The position numbers and the translations under genes are program-made. From Megamerina dolium (Eukaryota; Arthropoda; Insecta; Diptera; Megamerinidae), in contig OY978525.1 in NCBI GenBank assembly GCA_963854835.1, forward strand, positions 8,543,540 through 8,607,539: DNA of 64,000 nt, written 5' to 3'. Shown here piece after piece: positions 55,255 through 64,000 of the stretch (position 1 is the stretch's first letter; every line of letters starts with the position of its first letter). The notes beneath the pieces are model-generated. The model was not told the DNA's origin. It ran no database searches and saw only the letters and a program-made list of their open reading frames with translations.

Positions 55255-55985
55255 TCATAACCGAAAATCGATTTAGACCGAATCGAGCATGCTTCGCCAG
55301 CCAACTCTTTCCTTCGCTAGCTGGCGCTAGTTAGAGATTCCACGGGCTGACAAGTTCTTCAGTACTTGATCTCTCCAACGGAGGTTAGGTCTGCCTCTTC
55401 TTCGTCGTCCACCAGCGGGTTCCGAATATAACACCTCCTTAACCGGAGCGTGTTCTTCCATTCGTTCGACCCTGCCCTAGCCAGCGCTGCCGTTGAATTC
55501 TAATGTGCTTTACTATGTTGGTGTCGGAATACAGCTCATACAGCTCATGATTGTACCTTATTCGATACGCGCCACCCATGCAAATAGGTTCAAAGATCTT
55601 GCATAGAACTTTTTCGAGCATAATCTCATCTGAGGTGGAAATGATGAGCGGATAAGCACGATAAGAGACTTGTAGAGTGTTGTTTTGCGTTTCTTGAGAG
55701 AGAGAGCTCGATTTCTACATTGCTTAATTAGCCCAAAATATCACCTGTTAGTAAGAGTGATCTTTCGCAATATCTCCAGGCTGACGTCATTACGTAGAGT
55801 GCATTTTAAGTGCAAAAAAGAGCGACCTGGAAACAGGTATTTAGCCGATAGCTTTGCACTGTCGTAGAGAGGGTCTCTATCTTTAAGCAATGCTAATGCC
55901 ATTCCAAGATGGAGCAAAGTCCAATGAGGGTGAAGTTTTTTTTTGTGGACGCAAGCACCAATACCATCGGTTTGACAATATTAAT
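55255..55985 (-). mobile_element. RTE-like element, copy 4, with an 85-90 bp internal insertion
   Basis: The 3' UTR (CGGTCTAAATCGATTTTCGG on the minus strand) and C-terminal codons match copy 1, but the TAAG tail is lost. Similarity runs to 55796 (CTGACGTCATTAC). It is interrupted by foreign sequence at 55797-55885 and then resumes as GCTAATGCCATTCCAAGATG, equivalent to GTTAATGCTGGTTCCAAGAT of copies 1 and 2. It fades near 55985, where the minus strand reads VLASTKKN, as in KYLVSTNKE. Confidence 0.8.
55270..55796 (-). pseudogene. RT C-terminal remnant (RTE-like copy 4)
   Basis: Recognisable segments are KVLCKIFEPICMGGAYRIRY, NHELYELYSDTNIVKHIRIQ and RQRWLGQGRTN, followed after a frameshift by RRRRGRPNLRW and the WR.L.K-type C-terminus. 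Part of the region equivalent to the SDERMLGVFERKV boundary is deleted. The copy encodes only the distal third of the polyprotein. Confidence 0.85.
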
Positions 55986-56936
55986 GATGATGCAAAAGGC
56001 ATTTTTTTGCCTCCTCACCACGATAAAAGCGAACCTGACAAGCAAATATTGTATAAATTTACCGAAAATTAAAAAATTGCCATTCAAATTTGTTTAGTTC
56101 ATTTGGAAGCGCATGAAAAATTGTGAACCACTGTCGCATAGTGTCAACATTTTGATGCTTATTTTTGATGTCTTCCCATTGCTTGCGCCTTTATCATGGT
56201 GTGAGCATTAAAGCTTCTTCTTTATCTTTTGTTTTTGTATTTTTTTTTTTTTTTTTTTTTTTGGTTTTCATACATTGTTCTTTGTTTATGTAGTAAGTAC
56301 TCTATTAGTTTTTCGTATCTAAGATATTTGTTTATATGATGTGATTATATGGTATTTATATGAGTCTATTCAAATATATTTGTGCACATATATTTATATA
56401 TTTGAGCTTCTCATAAATATACATTAATAGCAAGAGAATAGTAGAATACAGTCATCATCATTATCATCATTCTTAAAGTAATAGTTATGCCTAAAAATAT
56501 ACTAAGGCCTCTTAAGTCAACCTAAACAGCAATTACTGCTGGTCAGTCAGTCAGTCAGTCAGTTAGTTAGTAAATCAAAGTAATATATTGAAATATGATG
56601 AAATAAATAAGGAAATAAATACGTAATTTGACAAGAAACGCCTAAAAGCATGTCAAAAGAAATTAACAAGTAATGAATGAATTGATTGACAGCAAATAAG
56701 TAAACGCCTGAAGATATACTATAATAATTAATTCATATATTGTGTGAATATTTTTATCAATTTAAATCAGCATTTTGTGTACATAGTAAAAGATATCAAT
56801 CAACTAATTAACAAGTCAACGCAAATAACTCAATATGTCTAAGTGAAATTAAAAAAAAAATATGTATATTGGTAAAAATTAACCAAGCCAAAAACTAAAT
56901 ACTTACTACAACCTCAAAAAAAAAAAAACAAAAACA
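55986..56936. other. AT-rich stretch with (CAGT)n
   Basis: T-run at 56249-56271 and (CAGT/TAGT)n at 56542-56571. Frames of 60-64 residues at 55890-56097 have no family. Confidence 0.5.
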
Positions 56937-58154
56937 AAAGTCTAGTAAAAAGAAATCCATTATTTTTGCATTATGCACCGTTTTGTTCGATAACTTGTTG
57001 CCATTTTGAAGGTAATTTCATAATGCCACTGTCATAGAAACTCTCGTCCCTATTAGCAAAAAACTAGGACAGTCGCTTTTTACAATCTTCTCTTGAGGCG
57101 AATTTTTCACCAGCAAAATGATTGGCCATAAACAGGAACAGGTAGTAATCACTTGGTGCCAGCTCCGGTCTATAAGGTGGATGCATAAGAACCACCCAAC
57201 CAAGCTTCGGGAGCTTCTGACGGGTCACTATCGAGATGTGTGTGGCCTGGCGTTGTCCTGATGGAACACAATTCCTCTTCTATTGGCCGCTTCTGGGCGA
57301 TTGCTTCCTTCAGACGGTGCAATTGTTGACAGCACAGGTCCGAATTAAGAGTTTGGCCGTAGAGGAACAGCTCATAGTAGATGATTCCCTGCAAATTCCA
57401 CCAAACACGTAGCAAAACCTTTCTCACCGTCAATTCTGGCTTGGCCACCGTTTGCGTCGGCTCACCTCGATTAGACCGCGACCGTTTTCGTTTGACGTTG
57501 TCGTAAGTGACCCACTTTTTATTACCAGTAACCATTCGCTTCAGAAATGGATCGATTTTGTTACGATTCAGCAGCGATTCGCAGATGGAAATTCGGTCTA
57601 TGAGGTGTTTTTGTGTTAACTCGTGTGGTACCCATACATCAAGCTTCTTTTTGTATCCAGCCCTATTTAAATGCTTTCCAATGGTTTTTTGTGCAATATT
57701 TAGCGTCTGGGCAATAGAAACAGTGCTTACATGACGGTCAGACTCGACTATTTCCATTATTTTATCGATATTATCGACAATTGGCCTTCCAGAGCGTGAT
57801 GCATCTTTGACATCAAAATTACCGGAACGGAATCGACGAAACCAAAATTGCACGTGATTGGCTGTTACAGTATCAGGACCATAAACACCATTCACATTTT
57901 TAGCCGTCTGCCTCTCGTTTTTGCCTTTATCGATGAAAAACTGTAAAATATGACATATTTTCTCTTTACTGGTGTCCATCTTTGACACATACTGGGTCAA
58001 GCAATCAGAAAACTGCCTGAAAAGTTTATTTCGTACGAAATCCTATATTTCTAATGCCATCTAGCGTAACCCGATCGCACTTATACAACGCGAGATACAG
58101 ATTACTAAAGCAATCTATTGGAAAAAATAATGGATTTCTAGTTACTACACCTGA
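56937..58154 (-). mobile_element. Mariner element 3, near full length
   Basis: Inverted termini share AGAAATCCATTATTTTT (56951-56968 and reverse of 58121-58137) and a poorer outer part (AGTCTAGTAA against GGTGTAGTAA). The right outer end reads TCAGGTGTAG followed by TA. The left TA is not evident, so that edge is approximate. The length, about 1.22 kb, is typical for a complete mariner. The transposase occupies nearly all of it, on the minus strand. Confidence 0.88.
56971..57979 (-). pseudogene. Mariner transposase, one frameshift, first catalytic Asp mutated
   Basis: The start MDTSKEKICHILQFF at 57979 is preferred over an upstream in-frame ATG at 58000, because mariner proteins begin at this point. 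The helix-turn-helix region contains NERQTAKNVNGVYG and WFRRFRSGNFDVKD. A second HTH and GRP linker follow (SRSGRPIVDN, TVSIAQTLNIAQKTIGKHL, GYKKKLDVWVPHELT). The first catalytic motif reads MVTGNKKWV where GDEKW is expected, so Asp is Asn and Glu is Lys. A frameshift near 57290 moves the reading of FHQDNARPHTS (second Asp kept) into another frame. The next readable part is VLMHPPYRPELAPSDYYLF (third Asp kept), and WQQVIEQNGA precedes the stop at 56971. The type is close to the cecropia/Hsmar1-like group. It is inactive. Confidence 0.93.
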
Positions 58155-58311
58155 TATAAGCCTTCAGTATTCAATCCATCGCGCTATACAATAAATAAAA
58201 ATCCAATGCAAGAGTAAACAATTCCAAAAATTAATATCGGCATATGAATATAAATTGCGTGTAAGAGAAGAAGCGGCAAAATAAGAACGCACAATATAAA
58301 GAAAAAAAATC
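58155..58311. other. Short spacer
   Basis: Nothing was recognised. Confidence 0.4.
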
Positions 58312-59908
58312 TCCTTACAGTCGGCTGGGGCCGACCAAACTATACCCTGCATATGTAGATTTGTATATAAAAAGTTTACTCGAATATCCAACTTTTCTTT
58401 TATTTCCACTTTTCGAGAAACAATTTTTGCATATACTACTAATTTACACCCGAAATATGGTTGACTTTGACGAAGTAAAAGGATTTTAAGATAATTCCGA
58501 GGCTTAGTATGGGAGCTATATAAAAAGTGGGCGTGGCTTACCACTTTCTAGTAAATCCAATTAATTTTTCAATGTTAATCCACACCTTAAATTTGGTGTC
58601 CTACGTTAAATAGTTTCTAAGTTATGGTGGTTAACATTTTTATTTAATTTCCTCAACTTTGTATGGGAGCCCCAATAAGAAGTGGGCGTGGTACGCAGAT
58701 TTTTCGCCAGATTATTTCCGACTACGATATTAATTTAAGTGTCAATTATGGTTATTGTAGACATAAGATTGCCTAAGTTAGAGCTGTTTCAATTTAAAAT
58801 TTGTATGGGGGCTACGATAAACACTGAGCGTGGTGCGCCCATTTTCTGTGAGCCTAGTTGCTCGTACAATACTAATCCATACCCTAAGTCTCGTTGTCTT
58901 AGGCTAAATGGTTTGTAAGCTATGGAGCTTAAAATTTTAGTTTAATTCACTCGACTTTGTATGGGAGACCCATGAAGGAGTGGGCATGGCACACTGATTT
59001 TCTGCCAGATTTTTGCCGACTACGATATTAATTTAAGTGTCAATTATGGTTATTCTAGACAGAAGATTGCCGAAGTTACAGCTGTTTCAATTTAAAATTT
59101 GTATGGGGGCTACGATAAACACTGGGCGTGGTGCGCCCATTTTCTGTGAGCCTAGTTGCTCGTGCAATACTAATCCACACCTTAAATCTCGTTATTCTAC
59201 GCTGAATAGTTTGCAAGTTATAACCGGTAACATTTTTTTTAATTTCCGCAACTTTGTATGGGAGACCCAAAAAGGAGTGGGCGTGGCACATTGATTTTCT
59301 GCCATATTATTTCTGACTGCCGTGTTAATCTAAGTGTCAATTATGGTTATTCTAGACAGAAGATTGTAGAAGTTACAGCAGTTTCAATTTAAAAGAAGTA
59401 CAGACACTTTGTATGGGAGCTACGCTAGAAAGTAGGCGTGGCTCACCCACTTTTGGCGAGGTTATATAGTAGTATAATATAACTCTATGTGCAAAATATT
59501 GTTGTCCCAAGTGGTATATTATGTGAGTTATAGCAAGTTAAAGATTTTGAAAATTTCGAGGTTAGTCGCTTTGAATGCTTGGTGTGGGCGTGGTTATTGA
59601 CCGATCATGCCCAATATCAATCCCCTCCGTACCCTTGGATCATAGATTACTTATGCCAAATTTCATCGAAATAGCTCAATATTTACTCAAGTTATCGTGC
59701 GAACCAGCCAGGTGACAGACAGACGGACGGACGGACGGACGGACGGACGGACGGACGGACGGACGGACATCGTTAAATCGAAAATTTAATCGACGCTGAT
59801 CACGAATATATATCTATGTCTATATCTCCGGAGATTCCTTCAAGTGGACACAAACATCTGACCGAAATGAATATACCATGCATATTGCATTATGCAGGGT
59901 ATAAAAAT
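58312..59908 (+). mobile_element. Helentron/INE-1-like element with ~155-bp central tandem repeats and GTCY microsatellite, copy 2
   Basis: The ends carry subterminal inverted pieces: TATACCCTGCATATG at 58341 and ATGCAGGGTATA at 59893-59904, with a short hairpin (TGCATATTGCATTATGCA) just before the 3' end. Between them lie about seven units of a ~155-bp repeat (TTTGTATGGGAGC, GAAGTGGGCGTGG, GATATTAATTTAAGTGTCAA). Units with TATGGGAG or TATGGGGG fall at 58508, 58672, 58804, 58960, 59102, 59256 and 59412. A unique segment with GGTGTGGGCGTGGTTATTG and CGATCATGCC follows, then GACAGACAGACGG expanding into (GACG)n at 59713-59768. Known dipteran INE-1/DINE/mini-me (Helentron-derived, non-autonomous) elements have a GTCY microsatellite and a 3' hairpin, and some contain ~150-bp central repeats. 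No Rep/helicase is encoded here. Confidence 0.78.
59713..59768. repeat. (GACG/GACA)n microsatellite inside the Helentron-like element
   Basis: Two GACA units followed by about eleven GACG units. Reverse-complemented this is a (GTCY)n tract, the diagnostic proto-microsatellite of mini-me/INE-1 elements. Confidence 0.95.
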
Positions 59909-59970
59909 TGAATACAAATAAAAATGAATGGAAATGACTGAATATTTCTTATACGGAAATATCATTTCAA

Positions 59971-60015
<45 letters not shown>

Positions 60016-60600
60016 TTTCTTTATCATAATTTGACGTTTTACCCTATCCTATTAACACAAAAAAAAAAAAAAAAAAAGAATAACGTAAATAATCATTCAC
60101 TCAATAATTTAGGCACTCATTTCATTTCATTGCTGTTATTGATGCCGGCATACCATAGGAACATGATGGATTGTTGAAATGTATTGTATTGTATGGATAA
60201 ATACTAAATTATTTCTCCCCCTTTGGGCCACGTTACCTAAATAATGATTTTTCTATATAAATGTTTTGTTGGTTTGTTTTCTTTGCCCATTCCTATAGAC
60301 ACACGAGTATGCCATTGAAATATCTTGAAATCAACATAAACAAAATTAATTACATACCAAATTATTGAATATCATAAAAAGTAAATATGATAGATAAATT
60401 CCGTTGTAGTTTTGTAAAGAATCTGCTCTGAAAGCTATACGGTTTTTTACTATACATTGTTGCACATTGTGAATTTGACTAGGTCGGCGCCAGTTAGAGA
60501 TCACAAGAACATACTTATAATTTTTGCAGTACCACCTGATGCTTCTGCTGAAGATTTGGCATTTCTCTTTGTCCGGGTGTCGATTCTTCAATTCGAAAAA
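59909..60600. other. AT-rich stretch with (TC)n(TA)n
   Basis: A compound (TC)n(TA)n lies at 59976-60014 and a poly-A at 60058-60077. A short piece at 60483-60505 (GGCGCCAGTTAGAGAT) resembles the RTE-like C-terminal codons and may be a relic. Confidence 0.5.
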
Positions 60601-62150
60601 ATCATAAGTTTTGTAGGGAAGCCCCTCTAAAGTGTGGAGATAGGGTATAATAATAAAGAGGGCTCTTTGACCGAACTTTTCCTCCATTACTGGTGTGCGT
60701 GTTAAATTTTGGACAGTATTAGAGGGACCTACTTATTTTAGCCGGTTCCGAACGGCAGAACTCTTACGACATTACATTTTCTGAGCTTTGTCACAGAGTT
60801 CTTTTAGAAGCTTTTCCCATAGCAAATTGTTACTGTCGATATTTTGCCGATAGGGTATAATAGTATTTGAGGAAAATATTGAAGCAAACGAATTAATGGG
60901 AATCGGTCATACATTTCACCATTTTAGGGGCGATTCCAACACAGCTATTGCAATGTTTGTCAATTTTCAAGTGCTTTTTGGTTCATTTTGCAATGAATCC
61001 TCCTTGAGAAGTAAAGACAGATACTAAGTATGTGCGGCAAAAAGTCTAGTAGTGAACATTTGTGATAATTGATCATATATTTCACCGCTCCAAAGGCGAT
61101 TTTCAGGCATTTATGGGATTATTTATAAATTTGTAGTCCATTTTATAGGGAAGCCTCCTTAAGGAGTGAAGATAAGTAGTAAGTATGTTTAGACAATATG
61201 TTAAGCACTAAACATTAATAGGGGTCAGTCATACATTTCATCGCTCTAGAGGCGATTCTGAGGCAGTTATGGGGTTATTTGTCGATTTTTAGTTCATTTT
61301 ATAGGGAAGCCTCCTTAAGAAGTGAATATAAGCAATAAGTATGTTTAGAAAAAATGTTAAGCAATAAACATTAATGGGGTCAGTCATACAGTTCACCGCT
61401 CCAAAGGCTATTCTCTGGTAGTCATAAGGTTATTTGTCGATTTTCAGTTCATTTTATTGGGAAGCCTCCTTACGGAGTGAAGATAAGCAATAAGCATGTT
61501 TAGAAAAAATGTTACGCACTAAAAAATAATGGGGGTCATTCATACATTTCATCGCTTCAGAGGCATCGCTCCATTTCACTGCTCCAAAGGCGATTCTCAG
61601 GCAGTTATGGGGTTATTTGTCGATATGTAGTTCATTTTATAGTGAAGCCTCCTTAAGAAGTGAATATAAGCAATAAGTATGTTTAGAAAAAGTGTTAAAC
61701 ACTAGAAATTAATGGGGGTCATTCATACATTTCATCGCTTCAGAGGCGATTCCTATGCAGTTATGAGGTTATTTGTCGATTTTTAGTCCATTTTATAGGG
61801 AAGCCTCCTTAAGGAGTGAAGATAAGCAATAAGTCTGTTTAGAAAAAATGTTAAACACTAAAAATTATTAGGATTCAGTCATATATTTCATCGCTCAAGG
61901 AACTTATTCCTTGGCTATTATGGGGTGATTTATAAATTTTCATATAATTTTAAGTTTATTTTGTAGGAAGTGTCAGTATAGAGTAAAGATAAGGGTTAAG
62001 TATATTTTGAAAAAATGTTCGATAGTAAAAATTAATGATAGTTGATCACACATTTCACCACGCTAGACTCGATTTCCGGCCAATTATGGTCTCACTTGTC
62101 GATTTTCAGGTGCCTTTAAGTCCATTTTGTAGGAAAAGTACAACTAGGGA
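60601..62150 (-). repeat. Type-2 ~156-bp tandem array (reverse orientation), SINE-interrupted
   Basis: 'GGGAAGCCTCCTTAAGGAGTG', 'AAGATAAGCAATAAGTATG', 'AATGGGGGTCATTCATACAT' and 'CACCGCTCCAAAGGCGATTC' repeat. The CCTCCTT cores lie near 60997, 61151, 61307, 61462, 61644, 61801 and 61964. The 182-bp interval contains a small internal duplication at 61548-61572 (CATCGCTTCAG..CATCGCTCC). Units are more similar to one another here than in the other type-2 blocks. SINE copy h is inserted at 60653. Confidence 0.88.
60653..60848 (-). mobile_element. SINE copy h, truncated at both ends, with 14-bp target duplication
   Basis: GATAGGGTATAATA occurs at 60639-60652 and 60849-60862. Between them the minus strand reads from the mid-body (ATCGACAGTAACAATTTGC) through GCTTCTAAAAGAACTCTGTG, TCTGCCGTTCGGAACCGGC and TCCAAAATTTAACACGCAC to TCGGTCAAAGAGCCCTC. 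The type-I terminal segment (GGGGCTTATAAGTGCC) is absent, so this copy lacks both the tRNA head and the normal 3' end. Confidence 0.9.
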
Positions 62151-62536
62151 ATATGTTTTTTCTAAAAAAATATTGGGCTCAAGGGAAGAAAGGATATACA
62201 AATGAAAGCTTCTGTTATTCATACTTCTCCAACCCTTTAACGTTTGTTGACGGATAAGAAATATGCAAGGTACATTCCCAAGACATCTGATCCCAAGATG
62301 CATCATCTCATTCTGGTAAAGCAAGGTAAACACAGAGAAAATGTATTAGGGAGACGCAAATTGAACTTGAGCTGAAGCGTATGATTGTCACATGATTTTA
62401 TCAAGATGTTCGCTCTGCAAACAACTTTGCCGTAGGTAAACAATTTTTCGTTAGCAATGTTAGAAGAAAAAATTGTTTTTTTCTTGCTCGGTCTATTTTG
62501 AAGAGGCACATGGATATTATGCAGATGGCTGACATA
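62151..62536. other. Unassigned spacer
   Basis: Short frames at 62106-62589 have no recognisable family. Confidence 0.4.
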
Positions 62537-63301
62537 CCAGGTGTAGAAATATGAAATGATAAACATATTTTATTCAAAGCATTGGCCATTGCTTTCTACA
62601 CATGTTGCCCAACTTTCAGGCAATTTGTGGAGACCACGACAAAAAAAATTGATCGTCTTTTGATGAAAACCATTCAGAAACCCAATTTTCTTCAGATGTT
62701 TTGAAGTGTTGTTGCTTAAGTCCGTGACCCATCGATGACAAAAGTGGTAATCGGAAGGAGCCAAGTCTGGTGAATATGGCGGGTGGGGTTAAAAATCCCG
62801 GTTTTGCTTTATAATCCGGTGCGTTGTCGTGGAGCAAAATTACCTTACCGTGACTTCTGGCACATTCTGCCATTCTGGTCATTTTTCGATCAATGCATGG
62901 TTTAAATAAATGATTTGTTGTCGGCTGCGAGCAGTTATAACAGTTTCACTAGGTTTCAGAAACTCATGGTATACGACACCTTTCTGATCCCACTAAACAC
63001 ACATCTTGCGGTCTAAGCCATGATTTTTAGCGTTTAGGATTCACAAAATAAATTCACTTTTCTTCACCAGTCACAACTAGATACGGTTCAGCTGCATTTT
63101 TCTTAAAAAAAAAAAAATTTCATTTTTAACTTTAAAAAAAAAAAAAAAAATAATGTTGTTTGCACAATGACTTGCTGTATACTAAATATGTTTGACAAAT
63201 GTCATAACCAAAAAAAAAAACGTTATTAGGGCTTGTTCATAATAACTTTTAACTGTAGAACCAAATCTGTGTTACCGATAATTTCATATTTCTACACCTG
63301 G
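62537..63301 (-). mobile_element. Mariner element 4 (mauritiana/Mos1-like), internally deleted
   Basis: The termini begin CCAGGTGTAGAAATATGAAA on both ends (at least 21 matching bases) and are flanked by TA at 62535-62536 and 63302-63303. CCAGGTGTA is the start of Mos1-type termini. The element is 765 bp, against about 1.29 kb for a complete one. The N-terminal coding part is missing, and the junction region (63103-63152) consists of A-rich runs. The transposase is on the minus strand. Confidence 0.94.
62570..63095 (-). pseudogene. Mariner (mauritiana-type) transposase C-terminal remnant
   Basis: Readable pieces, in transposase order: YLVVTGEEK (first catalytic motif, normally GDEK, so Asp is Glu), a stop, FVNPKR, WLRPQDVC, KVILLHDNAPDYKAKP (second Asp kept), SPDLAPSDYHF-like text split by a frameshift (third Asp), SMGHGLKQQHFKTSEENW and SEWFSSKDDQFF. 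LHKLPESWATCVESNGQCFE ends at the stop at 62570. The C-terminal order closely follows the Mos1 group (DSYE..KKWLDEWFA..D..FY..GIHKLPERW). About the first 150 residues are gone, so the DNA-binding domain is absent. Confidence 0.9.
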
Positions 63302-63303
63302 TA

Positions 63304-64000
63304 GACCATCATATCTTGTGAATGCTCGATAATTGGCTTTGGTCCCACTGGATTGCTCGCAGATCCACAGTTAGCCAGATCACAAGTCATTTTACTCCCT
63401 TAAGTACTTAAATCGTCCCGAAAAATTCTAATGAAAATCATCGCCAACGAAGTGAATGGCAATTGCTATAATGGTTTGACATTAAGCGTCGGATTTGTCA
63501 AAGATGGGACATTCAATAATGAAACAATAATGGAAAATGACTTTGATAATAATTTTGAATAATGCTCAAACTCTCTGAGGGTTAGTTTTCAATTTTAGAT
63601 TTGTCAACATTTTTCGTAATCTACTCTAATGAGTATAAAATAAGATTTTCTTGAAAAATTAAAGTGTTTCACATATAAAAGGATAAACATTCTGCCTTCT
63701 GTGACAGTAAACCTCTAAAAATATACCACATCTATTGTTCACACCATACAATGAAACGATTTTGCCATTTATTCATGCTTCATTTTTTCATAATGGCAAC
63801 TGTCAAAAGCATAAATCGAAATATTGTATGTATATTTAACAAAGCAAAAATTGACATTTGATAGTGCGACAAAAAAAAAAAAAAAAAAAAGACAAGAAAG
63901 GAAAATAAAATGAAGCATGCAATTAAATTGATAGAAAGTGTCAATAACTTAAATTTCAATATTCACATGCTAATTTTGATGCTTTAATGTTTACAAAGTA
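63304..64000. other. AT-rich end of window, no recognised feature
   Basis: A poly-A run at 63871-63890. No gene was recognised. Confidence 0.5.

Noticed and set aside
58164..58544. 126-residue minus-strand frame
   Set aside because: It spans the edge of the Helentron-like element and its repeat units; no domain is visible.
4090..62150. CRISPR array suspected from regular repeats
   Set aside because: Repeats are 150-195 bp, diverged along their whole length and without conserved-repeat/variable-spacer structure; the context is insect genomic DNA.

Overview
This window looks like intergenic or deep intronic DNA from a dipteran insect, probably a tephritid-type fly (an inference). It is AT-rich and has no bacterial-style gene packing. 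It carries several subfamilies of mariner elements, RTE-like and R1/Jockey-like non-LTR retrotransposons, a tRNA-derived SINE family, and a Helitron/INE-1-like element with a GTCY microsatellite. I found no convincing host protein-coding gene, rRNA, genuine tRNA gene or CRISPR array. Every recognisable protein segment belongs to a mobile element, and each carries stops, frameshifts, truncations or lost catalytic residues.

Layout. 0-2.6 kb: a roughly 150-bp degenerate tandem array split by a 5'-truncated RTE-like element. 4.1-5.6, 14.4-15.8, 21.8-23.4, 33.0-34.7 and 47.6-48.0 kb: arrays of a 153-155 bp monomer. 38.1-39.9 and 58.3-59.9 kb: two copies of a Helentron/INE-1-like element whose core is the same kind of ~155-bp repeat. 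8.2-8.8, 41.2-43.1, 44.6-45.1, 48.5-50.0 and 60.6-62.1 kb: a second repeat type with about the same period. 35.8-36.9 kb: a 195-bp tandem array. 9.64-10.10 kb: a foldback-type inverted repeat. 25.9-26.8 kb: a 911-bp GA-rich purine tract.

DNA transposons: mariners at 6.96-7.93, 23.86-24.22, 46.26-46.64 (fragment), 56.94-58.15 and 62.54-63.30 kb, and a distinct IS630/Tc1-mariner-type element at 50.03-51.46 kb. The last has been hit by a ~480-bp MITE and, at its very end, by an RTE-like element. Retroelements: five RTE-like copies (0.64, 30.2, 45.6, 51.5 and 55.3 kb), an R1-like RT remnant with a tandem duplication (53.9-55.0 kb), a Jockey-like C-terminal remnant with a tandem duplication (17.6-18.1 kb), an RNase H-like remnant (29.5-30.2 kb), and at least eight SINE copies, several with clean target-site duplications.

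The elements do not form a pathway. They form a layered insertion record in which SINEs and RTE-like elements land in older satellites and transposons. The most interesting themes are the shared ~154-bp period across many arrays and its link to a Helentron-like element, the nested cluster at 50.0-52.7 kb, the SINE family with two alternative 3' ends (one tailed with CCTAA units), and the possibility that this degenerate, TE-dense block is heterochromatic or a piRNA source.
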